Shown here: positions 41,434 through 52,443 of the stretch, piece after piece | Numbering within the stretch: position 1 is the stretch's first letter | Layout: each line of letters opens with the position of its first letter | Source of the DNA: Opitutia bacterium | GTDB taxonomy: Bacteria; Verrucomicrobiota; Verrucomicrobiia; Opitutales; UBA953 | Length of the DNA: 64,000 bases | Reading direction: 5' to 3' | Assembly: GCA_947470855.1 (NCBI GenBank) | Contig: CANIUQ010000001.1 | Coordinates: 1 to 64,000 of the forward strand | Position numbers and translations under genes: made by a program | The notes under the pieces: generated by a model | Told to the model about the DNA's origin: nothing | The model's input: the letters and a program-made list of their open reading frames with translations, nothing else | Databases searched by the model: none

Positions 41434-41529
41434 CGGAATATGAGAAAAAGAGAGAACCCCGACTTGGCAAGGGGAAGCGGGGGGAGGTTTGACTTAATGC
41501 CTCACAACGACTTGATGGGAGGTCGCCCA

Positions 41530-42771
41530 ATGTCTTCCCAAAGCCGCATCGTGATTACAGGGGTTGGTTTAACTGCCCCCAATGGAAATTCGCTACAGGA
41601 GTTCCGTGCCAATCTGCTAGTTGGTAAAGCCCGCATTGCCGAAATCGACGTGCGCCACATGGGTAAGCAACCAGCAGGGGTTTGTGATTTTGATGCGACA
41701 AAGTGGCAAAAGCGTAAGGAAATTCGCAATGGCACCCGAGTGGGATCCATTTCTATTTACTGCGCTCGTGAAGCTTTAATCGATTCAGGTATTGCCTGGG
41801 AACAAATCGATAAATCACGCGTTGGTGTTTATCTTGGCATCACCGAACATGGTAATGTGGAAACTGAAAACGAGATTCATAATATCTCACAGTTTGGCAA
41901 TGACACCAAGTATTGGACTCACCACCACAACCCACGCACGGTAGCAAACAATCCGGCTGGGGAAGTGACGATGAATCTAGGAATCACCGGGCCTCATTAT
42001 ACCATTGGAGCCGCTTGTGCAGCGGGCAATGCTGGGCTCATCCAAGCCGCCCAGATGTTGCAACTCGGAGAGGTCGACCTCGCTTTCGCTGGCGGGGTTT
42101 CCGAATCAATTCACACCTTTGGCATTTTCGCTGGATTCAAAAATCAAGGCGCCCTGGGTAGCCACCCCGACCCAACCAAAGCCTCGCGCCCTTTTGACAA
42201 AAATCGCAACGGTATCGTCATCTCCGAAGGCGGAGCAATCTATACTCTAGAACGCCTAGAAGATGCTCTCCGTCGAGGGGCCAAAATTTTAGGTGAAATT
42301 GCAGGCTGGTGTATCAATTCCGACGCCACCGATGCCGTCCTCCCTAATCCACAAAGACAGGCCGAGTGCGTTCGCTTCGCCCTACAACGATCCGGGCTCA
42401 AACCCCAAGACATCACGATTGTCTCCACCCATGCCACTGCTACCGCTTTAGGCGATATACAGGAATGTGTCGCCCTCAGGGAGGTATTCCAAAACTGCCC
42501 TAACACTTATATTAATAATACCAAAAGTTACATTGGACATTGTATGGGTGCAGCGGGAGCCTTGGAATTAGCGGGAAATCTACCCTCTTTTGCGGACGGC
42601 TGGGTCCACCCCACGATTAATATCGAGGAAATTGACCCTGAATGCGCCCTCCCTGGCCTGGTAGTGAATAAACCCCACCAAGCCAATGAAGTTAACGCCA
42701 TTTTGAATAATTCCTTCGGCATGCTGGGCATCAACTCAGCCCTCATTGTTAAGAAATATGGGGTTGCCTGA
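41530..42771 (+). CDS. Beta-ketoacyl-[ACP] synthase family protein
   Basis: RIVITGVGLTAPNG; Cys in GAACAAGNAG; His in STHATATALGD; His in NTKSYIGHCMGAAGALE. ORF track start 41290 overlaps mcsA and is rejected. Confidence 0.92.
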   Translation: MSSQSRIVITGVGLTAPNGNSLQEFRANLLVGKARIAEIDVRHMGKQPAGVCDFDATKWQKRKEIRNGTRVGSISIYCAREALIDSGIAWEQIDKSRVGVYLGITEHGNVETENEIHNISQFGNDTKYWTHHHNPRTVANNPAGEVTMNLGITGPHYTIGAACAAGNAGLIQAAQMLQLGEVDLAFAGGVSESIHTFGIFAGFKNQGALGSHPDPTKASRPFDKNRNGIVISEGGAIYTLERLEDALRRGAKILGEIAGWCINSDATDAVLPNPQRQAECVRFALQRSGLKPQDITIVSTHATATALGDIQECVALREVFQNCPNTYINNTKSYIGHCMGAAGALELAGNLPSFADGWVHPTINIEEIDPECALPGLVVNKPHQANEVNAILNNSFGMLGINSALIVKKYGVA

Positions 42772-42804
42772 ACGGGCGTTGTTGGTTGAAACAAACCTAC
42801 CGTT

Positions 42805-43059
42805 ATGACCAAGGAAGACATTAAACAAATCGTTCTCGATATCATCGCAGACATCGCCCCCGATGAGGATTTGTCGGCCGTTAAAGCCGAAGTGAGACTG
42901 CGCGATCAACTCTCGCTCGATTCGATGGACTTCCTTGATATCGTCATGGAGTTGCGCAAAAAGCACGGTATCGAGGTTCCCGAAGCAGACTATGTGCAAC
43001 TTGCTTCTCTCGATTCCTGCGCCGATTACCTTTTGCCTAAGTTCTTAGCTAAAAAGTAA
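42805..43059 (+). CDS. Acyl carrier protein
   Basis: LRDQLSLDSMDFLDIVMELRKKHGIEVPEADY, phosphopantetheine Ser in DSMD. Confidence 0.92.
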   Translation: MTKEDIKQIVLDIIADIAPDEDLSAVKAEVRLRDQLSLDSMDFLDIVMELRKKHGIEVPEADYVQLASLDSCADYLLPKFLAKK

Positions 43060-43082
43060 TCCGTCATCGGCACTCTTTAAAA

Positions 43083-43106
43083 GGCCACGCTCTCGTGGCC
43101 TTTTTT
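43083..43106 (+). terminator. Rho-independent terminator after acyl carrier protein gene
   Basis: GGCCACG-CTCT-CGTGGCC followed by TTTTTT. Confidence 0.9.
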
Positions 43107-43152
43107 GTTCAATAAAATACCCCCATCTCCGAGAGGAAAACAGGGGGTAAAA

Positions 43153-43228
<76 letters not shown>

Positions 43229-43241
43229 ATAAAGTGGGATA

Positions 43242-43988
43242 ATGAACAAAGAACTAGCCTGTGCTACGGTCAACGCTTTTTTCCCAACCCTCGAGTCTCT
43301 GGTTGCCAATCAGGTCGCATGCCTTTGCTTTCTTTGCGTGGCCGATTCAACTGAAAGCCCTGAAGACACGCCTATTAGCCGACCCGCTCATAGTGGGGGC
43401 ATTCGTATCGCCAAAGAATTTATTGAATCTCTCCCCATCGCTCACTGGGAAGGCCCTATTGAGTTAATTGAATCTGAGAAAGAGGCCGAGCGCGCCATTC
43501 ACCACCTTCACAAGGAACGTGTTCTGGGGTTTGATACAGAGACTCGTCCATCGCACACGCGTGGCGTATCTTACCTACCCTCAGTCTTACAATTAGCGGG
43601 TGAAGATTGCATTTTTGTTTTTCGTTTAGATGTCTGTGGAGGCGTACCCCTAACCTTTCCCCTGCTCTGCCACCCCAAGAAAGCAAAAGTGGGAGTCGCG
43701 GTACGGGACGATGTGCGCCATCTCCAAGAACGTGCCCCTTTTGATGCTCCCAGTTTTATTGATATTTCAGACTTCACCAAGAAGGCTGGAATTGAAAACA
43801 CAGGCTTACGCGCCCTCGTGGCCCATTACTTAGGACTACAAATGAAGAAGTCTAAGAAAATTCAGACTTCCCGCTGGGAACGCGAACTTTCCAAGGAACA
43901 AATCAAGTACGCCGCCAACGATGCCTGGTTCAGCCGCGAACTCTATCTGAAATTAGAGAAAGAGGGGATTATTCCTGCCTTTGAATAA
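43242..43988 (+). CDS. 3'-5' exonuclease domain protein (RNase D-like, DEDDy); true start may be GTG at 43339
   Basis: VLGFDTETRPSH, VGVAVRDDVRHL, KYAANDAWFSRELY. Confidence 0.87.
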   Translation: MNKELACATVNAFFPTLESLVANQVACLCFLCVADSTESPEDTPISRPAHSGGIRIAKEFIESLPIAHWEGPIELIESEKEAERAIHHLHKERVLGFDTETRPSHTRGVSYLPSVLQLAGEDCIFVFRLDVCGGVPLTFPLLCHPKKAKVGVAVRDDVRHLQERAPFDAPSFIDISDFTKKAGIENTGLRALVAHYLGLQMKKSKKIQTSRWERELSKEQIKYAANDAWFSRELYLKLEKEGIIPAFE

Positions 43989-43992
43989 AAAA

Positions 43993-44013
43993 GCGAGTCC
44001 TCATCAGACTCGC
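43993..44013 (-). terminator. Rho-independent terminator for the lipoprotein gene on - strand
   Basis: GCGAGTC-loop-GACTCGC followed on - strand by TTTTTTATTC. Confidence 0.82.
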
Positions 44014-44038
44014 CCTGCTCAACCAAAAAGGATACCGA

Positions 44039-44659
44039 TTACTTGCTTTCGTCGATATCCTTAAGGTCAATCTTCATTTTAAGACGCTCACCAGACTTGG
44101 AGGGGAAATCATCTAAAAGAGCGTGCACTAAAACAGGAACTAAACGTAGACGATTGATTTCGAGATAATCTCCGTAAACTTCACCTTCGTAAACTAGCAC
44201 ACCGCGTTTACTACCCGCCTCGGCCTTATAAATTCGCAAAATGAGTTGTGCGGTGTTATGGTTGTGTGAGTAACGAGTACTTTCTCCAGCGGCATGAGCG
44301 ATGGTTGGATAAGTCGCCACAGTACCATAGGACTCATGACGTCTCTCTTCGGCATTTTTAACTGAGGTTAAAGCAAACTCAAAGGTCATCATATAATCCG
44401 CCGCCACACCTTGTCCATTTTCCATAAACTTTAATCCTCTCTGTGTTAAAAGGGGGACTAAATTAGATGCCTCGGCTTGATATTCCTGGCTGCCCTTGAG
44501 TGCTGGATCAATGGGAGCGAGAGTAAAAGATTTACCCTTTAGATGATTGCTATCGAGAGAGTGAAAGACTCTTCGCTCGATATCCATCTGGTTGGCGTAG
44601 CGACTTTGACAACCAACGAAAGCGACAAGCAAAACGAGCAACAGAGAGGGAGTTTTCAT
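44039..44659 (-). CDS. Putative lipoprotein, DUF4136-like
   Basis: Lipobox LVAFVGC; AYLDVDP-like C-terminal segment not verified, weak family call. Confidence 0.6.
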   Translation of the reverse strand: MKTPSLLLVLLVAFVGCQSRYANQMDIERRVFHSLDSNHLKGKSFTLAPIDPALKGSQEYQAEASNLVPLLTQRGLKFMENGQGVAADYMMTFEFALTSVKNAEERRHESYGTVATYPTIAHAAGESTRYSHNHNTAQLILRIYKAEAGSKRGVLVYEGEVYGDYLEINRLRLVPVLVHALLDDFPSKSGERLKMKIDLKDIDESK

Positions 44660-44816
44660 AATCGGAGAACGTGGAAAACAAATTCTATGTCATAGGAAAA
44701 ACAGGACAAGAGGTAAATTAATACCCATTATCCTAACAAACTATAAGAGGTTTTGCATAACTCCTTTTTAAAAAGCCTAAAACAAAAAATACCCCCAACG
44801 AAGAAAGATAAAATAA

Positions 44817-45188
44817 TCAACTTTTAGCACGTGCTGACCACAAAAGGAAAACCCAACCGACAATCATGAGCGAACCTCCGATTGGGGCAACAGCCCCCAG
44901 CCAATGCGGAGCCCCCAGCGACATTGCATAAAGAGTAGAACTAAAGATAAAAGCCCCACTGATCCAAGAAAGCTTGGCGAGCGCAAGGGTTTGAGGATTA
45001 GACGAAGATGTAATCGCAGCTACAGCAATCGCGTGCAGAAGTAAGTAAAAGGTGGCCGTAGTCCACCAAGCGTTGGCTTCAGGAATAATTGCTAAGACAG
45101 GCTTTAATGCATGGGCGCCAAAAGCACCGAGACCAATCGCCACCGCACCCATCAAACCAGCTGTAGCCAAAAACCGATCCATCCTCAA
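44817..45188 (-). CDS. DUF423 family membrane protein
   Basis: GAVAIGLGAFGAHAL; ~4 TM helices; SLGAPHWLGAVAPIGGSLMIVGW. Confidence 0.88.
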   Translation of the reverse strand: MRMDRFLATAGLMGAVAIGLGAFGAHALKPVLAIIPEANAWWTTATFYLLLHAIAVAAITSSSNPQTLALAKLSWISGAFIFSSTLYAMSLGAPHWLGAVAPIGGSLMIVGWVFLLWSARAKS

Positions 45189-47734
45189 GTTCCTGCATCA
45201 GCCCCAGATTTTTTCTGAGTGAACGTCAACCCCTTCTCGCCCACCGCAACCACCACAGGCTCTTCTTTATTAAAATCATTTCGCAAGATAGCTTCTGCCA
45301 AAGGGTCTTCAAGCAATCGCTCGACCGCACGACGCAGAGGACGAGCACCATACTTCTCATCCCAGCCATTTTCAACAAGGTGAGCACGAGCAGGTTCAGT
45401 TACCACCAACTTCACGCCCAAGTCTAAGAGGCGTTTCGCAACTTTCGCTACCTCGATATCGACAATCTTAGTCATATGCTCCTTCGCCAATTGCTGGAAG
45501 ATGACAATATCCGTTAAACGATTTAAAAACTCGGGCTTAAAAGCGCGTTTGGTTTCATCCATTATACGATCCTTGAGCTTTTCGTAATCGCGCGTCGAAT
45601 CGACACCAACGTCAAAGCCAACCGAAGAATTACGCTGTAAAACGTCGGCTCCAACATTGGAGGTCATAATAATAATCGTATTTCGAAAATCGACAACGCG
45701 ACCGAGAGAATCTGTCAAACGACCATCCTCTAGTGCTTGAAGGAGCAACTGAATAACATCAGGGTGGGCTTTCTCGATTTCATCAAAGAGAACCACAGAA
45801 TAAGGCTTACGGCGAACCAACTCGGTTAACTGTCCACCCTCATCGTGCCCAACATAACCAGGGGGAGACCCAATCAATCGAGAAACCGTAAACTTCTCCA
45901 TGTACTCAGACATGTCGATTTGAATAACGGCCTCTTTCTCGCCAAACATACGCTCAGCTAAAGTACGAGCGAGCAAAGTTTTTCCAACTCCGGTTGGACC
46001 AAGGAAAAGAAATGAGCCAATCGGACGGCGAGGATCTTTCAAGTCGGCTCGAGAGCGACGCAGGGCACGAGCAACCACTTCGCAGGCGCGGTCTTGTCCA
46101 ATGACACTGCTTTGCAAATCTTTTTCCAAATCCAAAAGTTTTTGTGCTTCCTTGCTCTCCATGCGATTGAGAGGCACACCCGTCCAATCCGCCACAATGT
46201 GCTGAATGGCCTCTTCATCAACGATGACCTTCTTTTCATCGCGCTTCTTGCGCCATTCTTCGAGCATCTTTTCTCGCTTAGCACGCAACTTCTTTTCTTG
46301 ATCACGCAAATTAGCTGCCTCCTCAAACTTCTGCTGGCGAGAGGCTTCTTCTTTTTGTAAAACAACGGCATCAATATCCGCCTGGGCTCTATCCAATTCA
46401 GGAGGTAAATTCAATGAACGGATTCGTGCACGTGCACCCGCTTCGTCCATCACATCAATCGCTTTATCGGGCAGGTGCCGAGAAGTGATGTAACGGTGAG
46501 AGAGGCGGACCGCTGATTCAATCGCCGCATCCGTGTATTCGCACTTATGGTGCTCCTCATACTTGTGACGAATGCCACGTAAAATCAGCACGGCATCTTC
46601 GGGAGAGGGGTCATCGACCTTGACCGATTGGAATCGGCGTTCAAGGGCTGCATCTTTTTCGATGTGCTTACGATATTCGGAAAGCGTGGTGGCGCCGATA
46701 CATTGAATTTCCCCGCGGGAGAGGGCTGGCTTGAGAATATTGGAAGCATCCATGGCTCCTTCTGCGGCCCCTGCTCCAACAATCGTATGCATTTCATCAA
46801 TGAAAAGAATGATATTTTTCGCACGCTTAATTTCATCCATGATTCCTTTGATGCGCTCTTCAAATTGACCACGGTATTTCGTGCCAGCGACCATCAGTGC
46901 GAGGTCGAGCGTAATCACCTTGCGATCGAGAAGAATCTCGGGAACAACCCCCGAAGCGATTTCTTGAGCTAATCCTTCGACAATGGCCGTCTTACCAACG
47001 CCCGCTTCACCAATTAAGATGGGATTATTTTTGGTGCGACGGCAAAGAATTTGTACGACTCGACGAATCTCTTCTTTACGACCAATCACGGGATCCAACT
47101 CACCAGCACGGGCTAACTCTGTTAAATCGCGACCGAATGTTTTCAATAGAGATAACCGTTCACCGCGACCTGGACGACCGTTTTCCTCCGCAGGACGTCG
47201 TGACGAGGAGGCGTCTTCGCCGTTTCCTTCTTCGGCATTATTTTCCGAACTCGCCTTACCTTCGCTTTCCGAAGCCGATGAATTCGGATCAATGTCTGCT
47301 AAAATTTGTTTTCGGCATCGCTCTAAATCTACATCGAGAGATTGCAAAACACGAGCAGCCAATCCCTCTCCTTCTTTGAGAAGACCGAGTAAAATATGCT
47401 CAGTCCCGACATAGGTATGTCCGAGAGAACGGGCTTCAGTGATGGCATGAGCCATGACTTTTTGCACCCGCGGAGTAAGAGGAATCGTATCGGGCATTTT
47501 TGCCTCCTCAGGACCGGGACCAGCTTGCTTCTCCACCGCCGCGCGCACGGTTTTTAAATCTAAACCCATTCGGCCAAGAACATTAACCGCCACGCCCTCC
47601 CCGAGCTTAATCAAGCCCAGTAGGATATGCTCAGTACCCACGTAGTTGTGGTTGAAGCGACGAGCCTCGGAACGCGCCAAGTCAAAGACTTTACGTGCTC
47701 GTGGCGTGAAATTATTGTTTTTGTCCTTATCCAT
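45185..47734 (-). CDS. clpC: ATP-dependent Clp protease ATP-binding subunit ClpC
   Basis: Two Clp N repeats, two AAA+ modules ([16 protein letters not shown]), UVR-like middle segment [17 protein letters not shown]. Confidence 0.95.
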   Translation of the reverse strand: MDKDKNNNFTPRARKVFDLARSEARRFNHNYVGTEHILLGLIKLGEGVAVNVLGRMGLDLKTVRAAVEKQAGPGPEEAKMPDTIPLTPRVQKVMAHAITEARSLGHTYVGTEHILLGLLKEGEGLAARVLQSLDVDLERCRKQILADIDPNSSASESEGKASSENNAEEGNGEDASSSRRPAEENGRPGRGERLSLLKTFGRDLTELARAGELDPVIGRKEEIRRVVQILCRRTKNNPILIGEAGVGKTAIVEGLAQEIASGVVPEILLDRKVITLDLALMVAGTKYRGQFEERIKGIMDEIKRAKNIILFIDEMHTIVGAGAAEGAMDASNILKPALSRGEIQCIGATTLSEYRKHIEKDAALERRFQSVKVDDPSPEDAVLILRGIRHKYEEHHKCEYTDAAIESAVRLSHRYITSRHLPDKAIDVMDEAGARARIRSLNLPPELDRAQADIDAVVLQKEEASRQQKFEEAANLRDQEKKLRAKREKMLEEWRKKRDEKKVIVDEEAIQHIVADWTGVPLNRMESKEAQKLLDLEKDLQSSVIGQDRACEVVARALRRSRADLKDPRRPIGSFLFLGPTGVGKTLLARTLAERMFGEKEAVIQIDMSEYMEKFTVSRLIGSPPGYVGHDEGGQLTELVRRKPYSVVLFDEIEKAHPDVIQLLLQALEDGRLTDSLGRVVDFRNTIIIMTSNVGADVLQRNSSVGFDVGVDSTRDYEKLKDRIMDETKRAFKPEFLNRLTDIVIFQQLAKEHMTKIVDIEVAKVAKRLLDLGVKLVVTEPARAHLVENGWDEKYGARPLRRAVERLLEDPLAEAILRNDFNKEEPVVVAVGEKGLTFTQKKSGADAGT

Positions 47735-47875
47735 TGGGAAGTTGAGCGGTGTTTTTAAATTGTTTTAGCAGATACTATGCCCAGATTTGCCAACCCTTCA
47801 AGCGTTCGTCATCGATTGTAAATAACCCTCCTTTTCTTTTGCTTCCAAGGCTACTGAATGGTTTGTTAATTGTAA

Positions 47876-48880
47876 ATGATGGCACTCAGTATGCAAACCG
47901 CAAGCGAAGCCCTAAATGACCTAGTGGTCAGTTTAAAGGGGCGAAAAGTCGCTGTATTAGGTCATATGCGTCCCGATGGAGACTGTATCGGCTCACAAGT
48001 GGCTCTTTGTCATATCCTTCTCGCCTCGGGCGTTGATGCGATTTGCCTCAATCGCGACCGGATTCCGCCTAATTTAGCACCCTACGGGAAGGGGATAACT
48101 TTTTTAACAGCGGCCGAATATCAATTTGATCAGCGAGAAGCGATTGCCGTGGACTGTGCCGATGCGTCACGCTTAGGGACGGAGTTGCTCAGTCTCTTTT
48201 CTGGTCAAATTTTAGCCAACATCGATCACCACGCCTCCAACCCTGACTACGCCAAGATTAACATCGTAGTTAAGGAGGCGGCTGCGACTTGTCATCTTTT
48301 GGCTTACGCGATGCTGAAACAAGGCCTACCTTGCTCACCCGCCATCGCCAAGGCACTTCATTTAGGAATTATTACTGATACGGGAAGGTTTTGTTACGCC
48401 AGCACCACGGCTGCTGTTTTTGAAATTGTGGCAGAACTAGTCAAACGCGGAGCCCAACCTGCTGAAGCTAATTACCTTATTTTTGAACAAGAAAGCCGAG
48501 GGAAGTTAGAACTCACCAAGCGATTCTTAAATTCAATTCAATTCCATGAAAATGGGAAAATTTGTTCCGGAGAAATTACTCTCGATGACTATGCCGCCAC
48601 AGGAACCTGCAAAGAAGACAAAGAGGGCTTAGTGGAGTTCCCTCGCTCGGTAGCAGGCGTCGAAATCGCAGTCTTGCTTGAAGAAGGTAAAGATGGAATT
48701 CGGGGTAGCCTACGTGGTCGCGATCCCAAACTCCGACTCGATTTGTTAGCGGGAAAACTCAATGGCGGTGGCCATGTTCTTGCCGCAGGGTTCAACCTCC
48801 TCGGTTGCACTTTAATCCGCGACCGCGCTCGCATTCTCGCCATTATTGCCGAACATTATCGCACCCACTCCGCTTTATGA
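47876..48880 (+). CDS. nrnA: DHH family phosphoesterase (NrnA-like oligoribonuclease/pAp phosphatase)
   Basis: [36 protein letters not shown]. Confidence 0.88.
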   Translation: MMALSMQTASEALNDLVVSLKGRKVAVLGHMRPDGDCIGSQVALCHILLASGVDAICLNRDRIPPNLAPYGKGITFLTAAEYQFDQREAIAVDCADASRLGTELLSLFSGQILANIDHHASNPDYAKINIVVKEAAATCHLLAYAMLKQGLPCSPAIAKALHLGIITDTGRFCYASTTAAVFEIVAELVKRGAQPAEANYLIFEQESRGKLELTKRFLNSIQFHENGKICSGEITLDDYAATGTCKEDKEGLVEFPRSVAGVEIAVLLEEGKDGIRGSLRGRDPKLRLDLLAGKLNGGGHVLAAGFNLLGCTLIRDRARILAIIAEHYRTHSAL

Positions 48881-49605
48881 GCGAAGCCAGCGCTGACCCC
48901 CAAGGTATCCTGCTCGTCGACAAACCCGCAGGAATTACTTCCCACGATGTCGTCGATCGGGTTCGACGCTTGTATCAAACTCGACGCGTAGGACACGCCG
49001 GCACACTCGACCCGATGGCCACGGGCCTACTGATTATCCTCGTCGGTAAAGCCACCAAAGCCTCACAGTATTTGATGTCCCAAGAGAAAGAATACTTGGG
49101 AGAAGTTACGCTTGGCATCACCACCGACACACAAGATGCCGAGGGAGAAACTCTTGAAACGCGACCCGTACCAGCATTAACCGAAAAGCAAATTGAGGAT
49201 ACGCTGCAATCCATGCTCGGCGATCAGTATCAAACTCCGCCCATGCATTCCGCCAAAAAAATCGGTGGAAAAAAACTCTATGAACTAGCTCGTAAAGGAT
49301 TAGAAGTTGAACGCGAACCTCGCTTTATTCGAATCAATCTCTTTCAACTCAACACCTGGCAATCTCCTCGCTTTACCTTCCGCGTGCAGTGTACCAAAGG
49401 GACATACGTTCGCACTTTAGCCTACGATCTTGGTCAAAAATTCGGCTGCGGAGCTCACCTCTCCATGCTTCGACGAACAGCTTCAGGGGAACTCTCCATC
49501 GAAAAAGCTCATACCCTTGATGCCTTAGAAAAAATGTCCCGAGAACAAAAGCAGGCCAGCTTAATTCCCGTGCAACAAATTGTTCCGATCATCGCACTTG
49601 GATGA
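48877..49605 (+). CDS. truB: tRNA pseudouridine(55) synthase
   Basis: [48 protein letters not shown] overlaps nrnA stop. Confidence 0.95.
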   Translation: MSEASADPQGILLVDKPAGITSHDVVDRVRRLYQTRRVGHAGTLDPMATGLLIILVGKATKASQYLMSQEKEYLGEVTLGITTDTQDAEGETLETRPVPALTEKQIEDTLQSMLGDQYQTPPMHSAKKIGGKKLYELARKGLEVEREPRFIRINLFQLNTWQSPRFTFRVQCTKGTYVRTLAYDLGQKFGCGAHLSMLRRTASGELSIEKAHTLDALEKMSREQKQASLIPVQQIVPIIALG

Positions 49606-50510
49606 ATAAACCCTTTCTACATCTTGCGATTGGCGTATTTGATGGAGTTCACCTCGGGCATCGAGCGGTGATTCACTCTGCTCGCGAAGCTGCACGACGT
49701 TTAGGCGGTCAAGTCGGTGTTTTAACTTTTGACCCTCATCCCAGCCGCTTGCTTAGGCCCGACAGCCCGACTCCTTTGATTTTCAATCGGCAACAAAAAG
49801 ACGAGCGCCTAATTGAAGCAGGGGCGCAATTCATTCATCATCAAAATTTCGACCTTTCCCATGCATCGATGCCTGCGGAAGATTTTCCGCGTTGGTTAAA
49901 AAATCAGTTCCCTTCTCTGCTCAGCATTCATATTGGGAAAAATTTCCATTATGGACGAGGTCGAAGCGGACAGAGCCAAACCCTGATTCGAGACGCTCAA
50001 GAGCTCGGACTATCGGTTCATGTAGTCGACGCCGTGGATTACGAAAATGCACCCATCAGCAGTTCGCGGATTCGCCAAGCTTTGAGCGAAGGCAACCTCA
50101 CTCTCGCAAACCAAATGCTTCTTCGGCCCTATGAAACCGAGGGCACTCTCTCTCCTGGAAGACAACTAGGTCGGACGCTAGGTTACCCCACCATTAATCT
50201 TTCCTGGAATCCTGAGTTAATTCCTGCCTACGGCGTTTACGCCGTAGAATGCGTCACTCCCGAAGGGACTGCTGAAGCGGGGGTGGCAAATTGGGGACTC
50301 AGGCCCACCGTCGAAAATCATAACGTAAAACCTCTTTTAGAAACTCACTTACTCCAACCTGTGGGGAAAATTCCCGTGGCGGGAGATCGTGTCAGAGTTC
50401 GTTGGTTAAAACGGCTACGCGATGAGATTAAATTCCCCCATACGGAGGCTCTGAAATCTCAAATCGCAGTCGATGAGAGCCTCGCCAAAAAATTTCATGG
50501 CCTTCTTTAA
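49602..50510 (+). CDS. ribF: Bifunctional riboflavin kinase/FAD synthetase
   Basis: [46 protein letters not shown]. Confidence 0.95.
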   Translation: MNKPFLHLAIGVFDGVHLGHRAVIHSAREAARRLGGQVGVLTFDPHPSRLLRPDSPTPLIFNRQQKDERLIEAGAQFIHHQNFDLSHASMPAEDFPRWLKNQFPSLLSIHIGKNFHYGRGRSGQSQTLIRDAQELGLSVHVVDAVDYENAPISSSRIRQALSEGNLTLANQMLLRPYETEGTLSPGRQLGRTLGYPTINLSWNPELIPAYGVYAVECVTPEGTAEAGVANWGLRPTVENHNVKPLLETHLLQPVGKIPVAGDRVRVRWLKRLRDEIKFPHTEALKSQIAVDESLAKKFHGLL

Positions 50511-51925
50511 GAATGGGGAAACTCTTGGGTAAATCGCGGAATAATTCCGCCAAAAGACCCATTGGAAAAGAAAACGACACAGCGTGGACGTACGTCCTTT
50601 TTCACATCAGCCAGCAAATGAAGCAATAAGTCATCTGACGAAGAAGATGCGTACGCTTTTCGTCCAAGTGCTTTCAATTGCGCCACCACGCCCGTGGTAT
50701 CAAAAGAATCAGTTCCTAATTTTTCTGCTCGGTGAGCAGGAGCCAAGTACACCGCATCCGCTTTGGCTAAAGCATCGCGGAAAGCCTCTTGCATAACTTT
50801 ACGAGCTGCCGTGTTACTACGGGGCTCAAGACAGGCGAGTAATGTGTGCTGCGGGTAACGGGCGCGCAATGAATCTAAAGTCAAAGCGAGTGCGGTTGGA
50901 TGATGACCAAAATCTTCAACAACCTTTAAAGCGGGTTGATTGATTAAAATCTGTTGTCGACGCATCACGCCTTGAAATGAATTGAGTGCATCCAACTTAA
51001 GGACTGTGGGATCTTGAGGGTTAAGAGCCAAGCCAGCGGAAACAGCGGCGACGGCCGCGTTACGGGCGTTAAAAAGACCTGGCAGTGACCATTTTACCCT
51101 GCCCCACAATTTTTTCTTCCAATAGATATCAAAGGAAGAACCTGTGTCATTCTCCTGAAAATTTGCCACGACTGCATCATTGTCCGACCCTACACCCACT
51201 CGAATCACTGGACACCAAGTGACCTGCTTGACCAAGGCGGTAACGGTGATGTCATCGCCATTGGCGACAATAAACCCATGGCGCGGCACAACGCGTAAAC
51301 CATGAGCAAAAGTTCGTATCACATCATCGAGATCACGAAAAATATCTGCATGATCAAATTCGATATTATTAATCGCTAAAATTCTCGGAAAATACTGGAT
51401 GAACTTGCTTCGTTTATCAAAAAAAGCCGTATCGTACTCATCCCCTTCGATAACGAAAATGCCCTCTTTTTTCCCAGGCGAAGAGCTGTCGGGTAAATCG
51501 CGAGGCACACCGCCAATAAGCCAGCCGGGTTCCACTTGATTGGCTCGCAATAAAACGGCTGCAAGACACGAAGTCGTCGTTTTCCCATGAGTTCCTGCAA
51601 TCACAACATTACGTCGTGTGTTAAGTAGATGAGTCCTTAACAATTCGGGCAAAGAAACATAGCTTTGGGATGATTCCAGTAGCCATTCTACCTCAGGGTG
51701 TCCCCGCGAGGCCACGTTGCCGACGACAACTAAATCGGGTTTTAACTTTGCCAGACGCTCTGCATTCCAACCCTCCAATAGGGTAATCCCCGCCTGACGA
51801 AGGTGATCAGACATCGGGGGGTAAACGCCCGTATCCGAACCCACCACTTCATGCCCTAAAGCACGCATCAGAAGTGCTGCATTTCCCATCGCTGTTCCGC
51901 AAATGCCGATGAAGTAGATGTGCAT
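50507..51925 (-). CDS. mpl: UDP-N-acetylmuramate:L-alanyl-gamma-D-glutamyl-meso-diaminopimelate ligase
   Basis: MHIYFIGICGTAMGNAALLMRALGHEVVGSD; AGTHGKTTTSCLAA; extension to 52036 overlaps a terminator and is rejected. Confidence 0.93.
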   Translation of the reverse strand: MHIYFIGICGTAMGNAALLMRALGHEVVGSDTGVYPPMSDHLRQAGITLLEGWNAERLAKLKPDLVVVGNVASRGHPEVEWLLESSQSYVSLPELLRTHLLNTRRNVVIAGTHGKTTTSCLAAVLLRANQVEPGWLIGGVPRDLPDSSSPGKKEGIFVIEGDEYDTAFFDKRSKFIQYFPRILAINNIEFDHADIFRDLDDVIRTFAHGLRVVPRHGFIVANGDDITVTALVKQVTWCPVIRVGVGSDNDAVVANFQENDTGSSFDIYWKKKLWGRVKWSLPGLFNARNAAVAAVSAGLALNPQDPTVLKLDALNSFQGVMRRQQILINQPALKVVEDFGHHPTALALTLDSLRARYPQHTLLACLEPRSNTAARKVMQEAFRDALAKADAVYLAPAHRAEKLGTDSFDTTGVVAQLKALGRKAYASSSSDDLLLHLLADVKKDVRPRCVVFFSNGSFGGIIPRFTQEFPHS

Positions 51926-51990
51926 GTCTTTGTATAGGACAGGCCACGGCCTGAGAGCGAGAAAACAAGCGATAACCCCCAAAAAAAGGA

Positions 51991-52021
51991 AGCCCTCAGA
52001 CCTCCAACTGGCCTGAGGGCT
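51991..52021 (-). terminator. Rho-independent terminator of hpf
   Basis: - strand AGCCCTCAG-loop-CTGAGGGCT followed by TCCTTTTTTT. Confidence 0.85.
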
Positions 52022-52044
52022 AGTGCTATGAAACACAACGATAC

Positions 52045-52404
52045 TTACCCTACCTTACCAACCGATCCCAAATCTGTCGACTGTGGATGATTACGCTTTT
52101 CTTTATCTAAGCGATGCCGCCGACGAATTTGTCTATCCACTTTATCGATTAATAAATCAATCGACTTATAAAGATCATCCGATTCCTCGCGCACGACGAT
52201 GTCGGGGCCGGGAAGCTCGAGGCGAATTTGAGCCCCAAACTCTCGACTGTGATCGCGAATGTGGGTATGGACCAGTTCAACATGCACACGCATAATGCGT
52301 GGATTATGGCGCAAAAGTTTTTCAACTTTTGACCGTACCGTAGCTTTAATAGCATCAGTCAGTTCAAGATGAACTCCTGATATCACGATTGGAGCATTGC
52401 TCAT
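52045..52404 (-). CDS. hpf: Ribosome hibernation promoting factor/RaiA family
   Basis: VHLELTDAIKATVRSKVEKLLRH...DDLYKSIDLLIDKVDRQIRRRH. Confidence 0.92.
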   Translation of the reverse strand: MSNAPIVISGVHLELTDAIKATVRSKVEKLLRHNPRIMRVHVELVHTHIRDHSREFGAQIRLELPGPDIVVREESDDLYKSIDLLIDKVDRQIRRRHRLDKEKRNHPQSTDLGSVGKVG

Positions 52405-52443
52405 GAGGTTCGTTTAGTTTTAGAACGGCGAGCAAATCGAACG

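Noticed and set aside
41290-41529. N-terminal extension of the ketosynthase ORF
   Set aside because: Overlaps mcsA on the other strand; KS homology begins at RIVITGVG; internal ATG at 41530 preferred.
46628-46972. 114-aa ORF antisense to clpC
   Set aside because: Shadow of conserved AAA+ coding region.
47815-47877. Direct repeat ATTGTAAAT (47815-47823 and 47869-47877) in the clpC/nrnA spacer
   Set aside because: Short AT-rich 9-mer, one copy overlaps the start codon; plausible by chance.
51926-52036. N-terminal extension of mpl (MFHSTSPQASWRSEG...)
   Set aside because: Contains the hpf terminator hairpin (51991-52021); Mpl homology begins at MHIYFIGICG.
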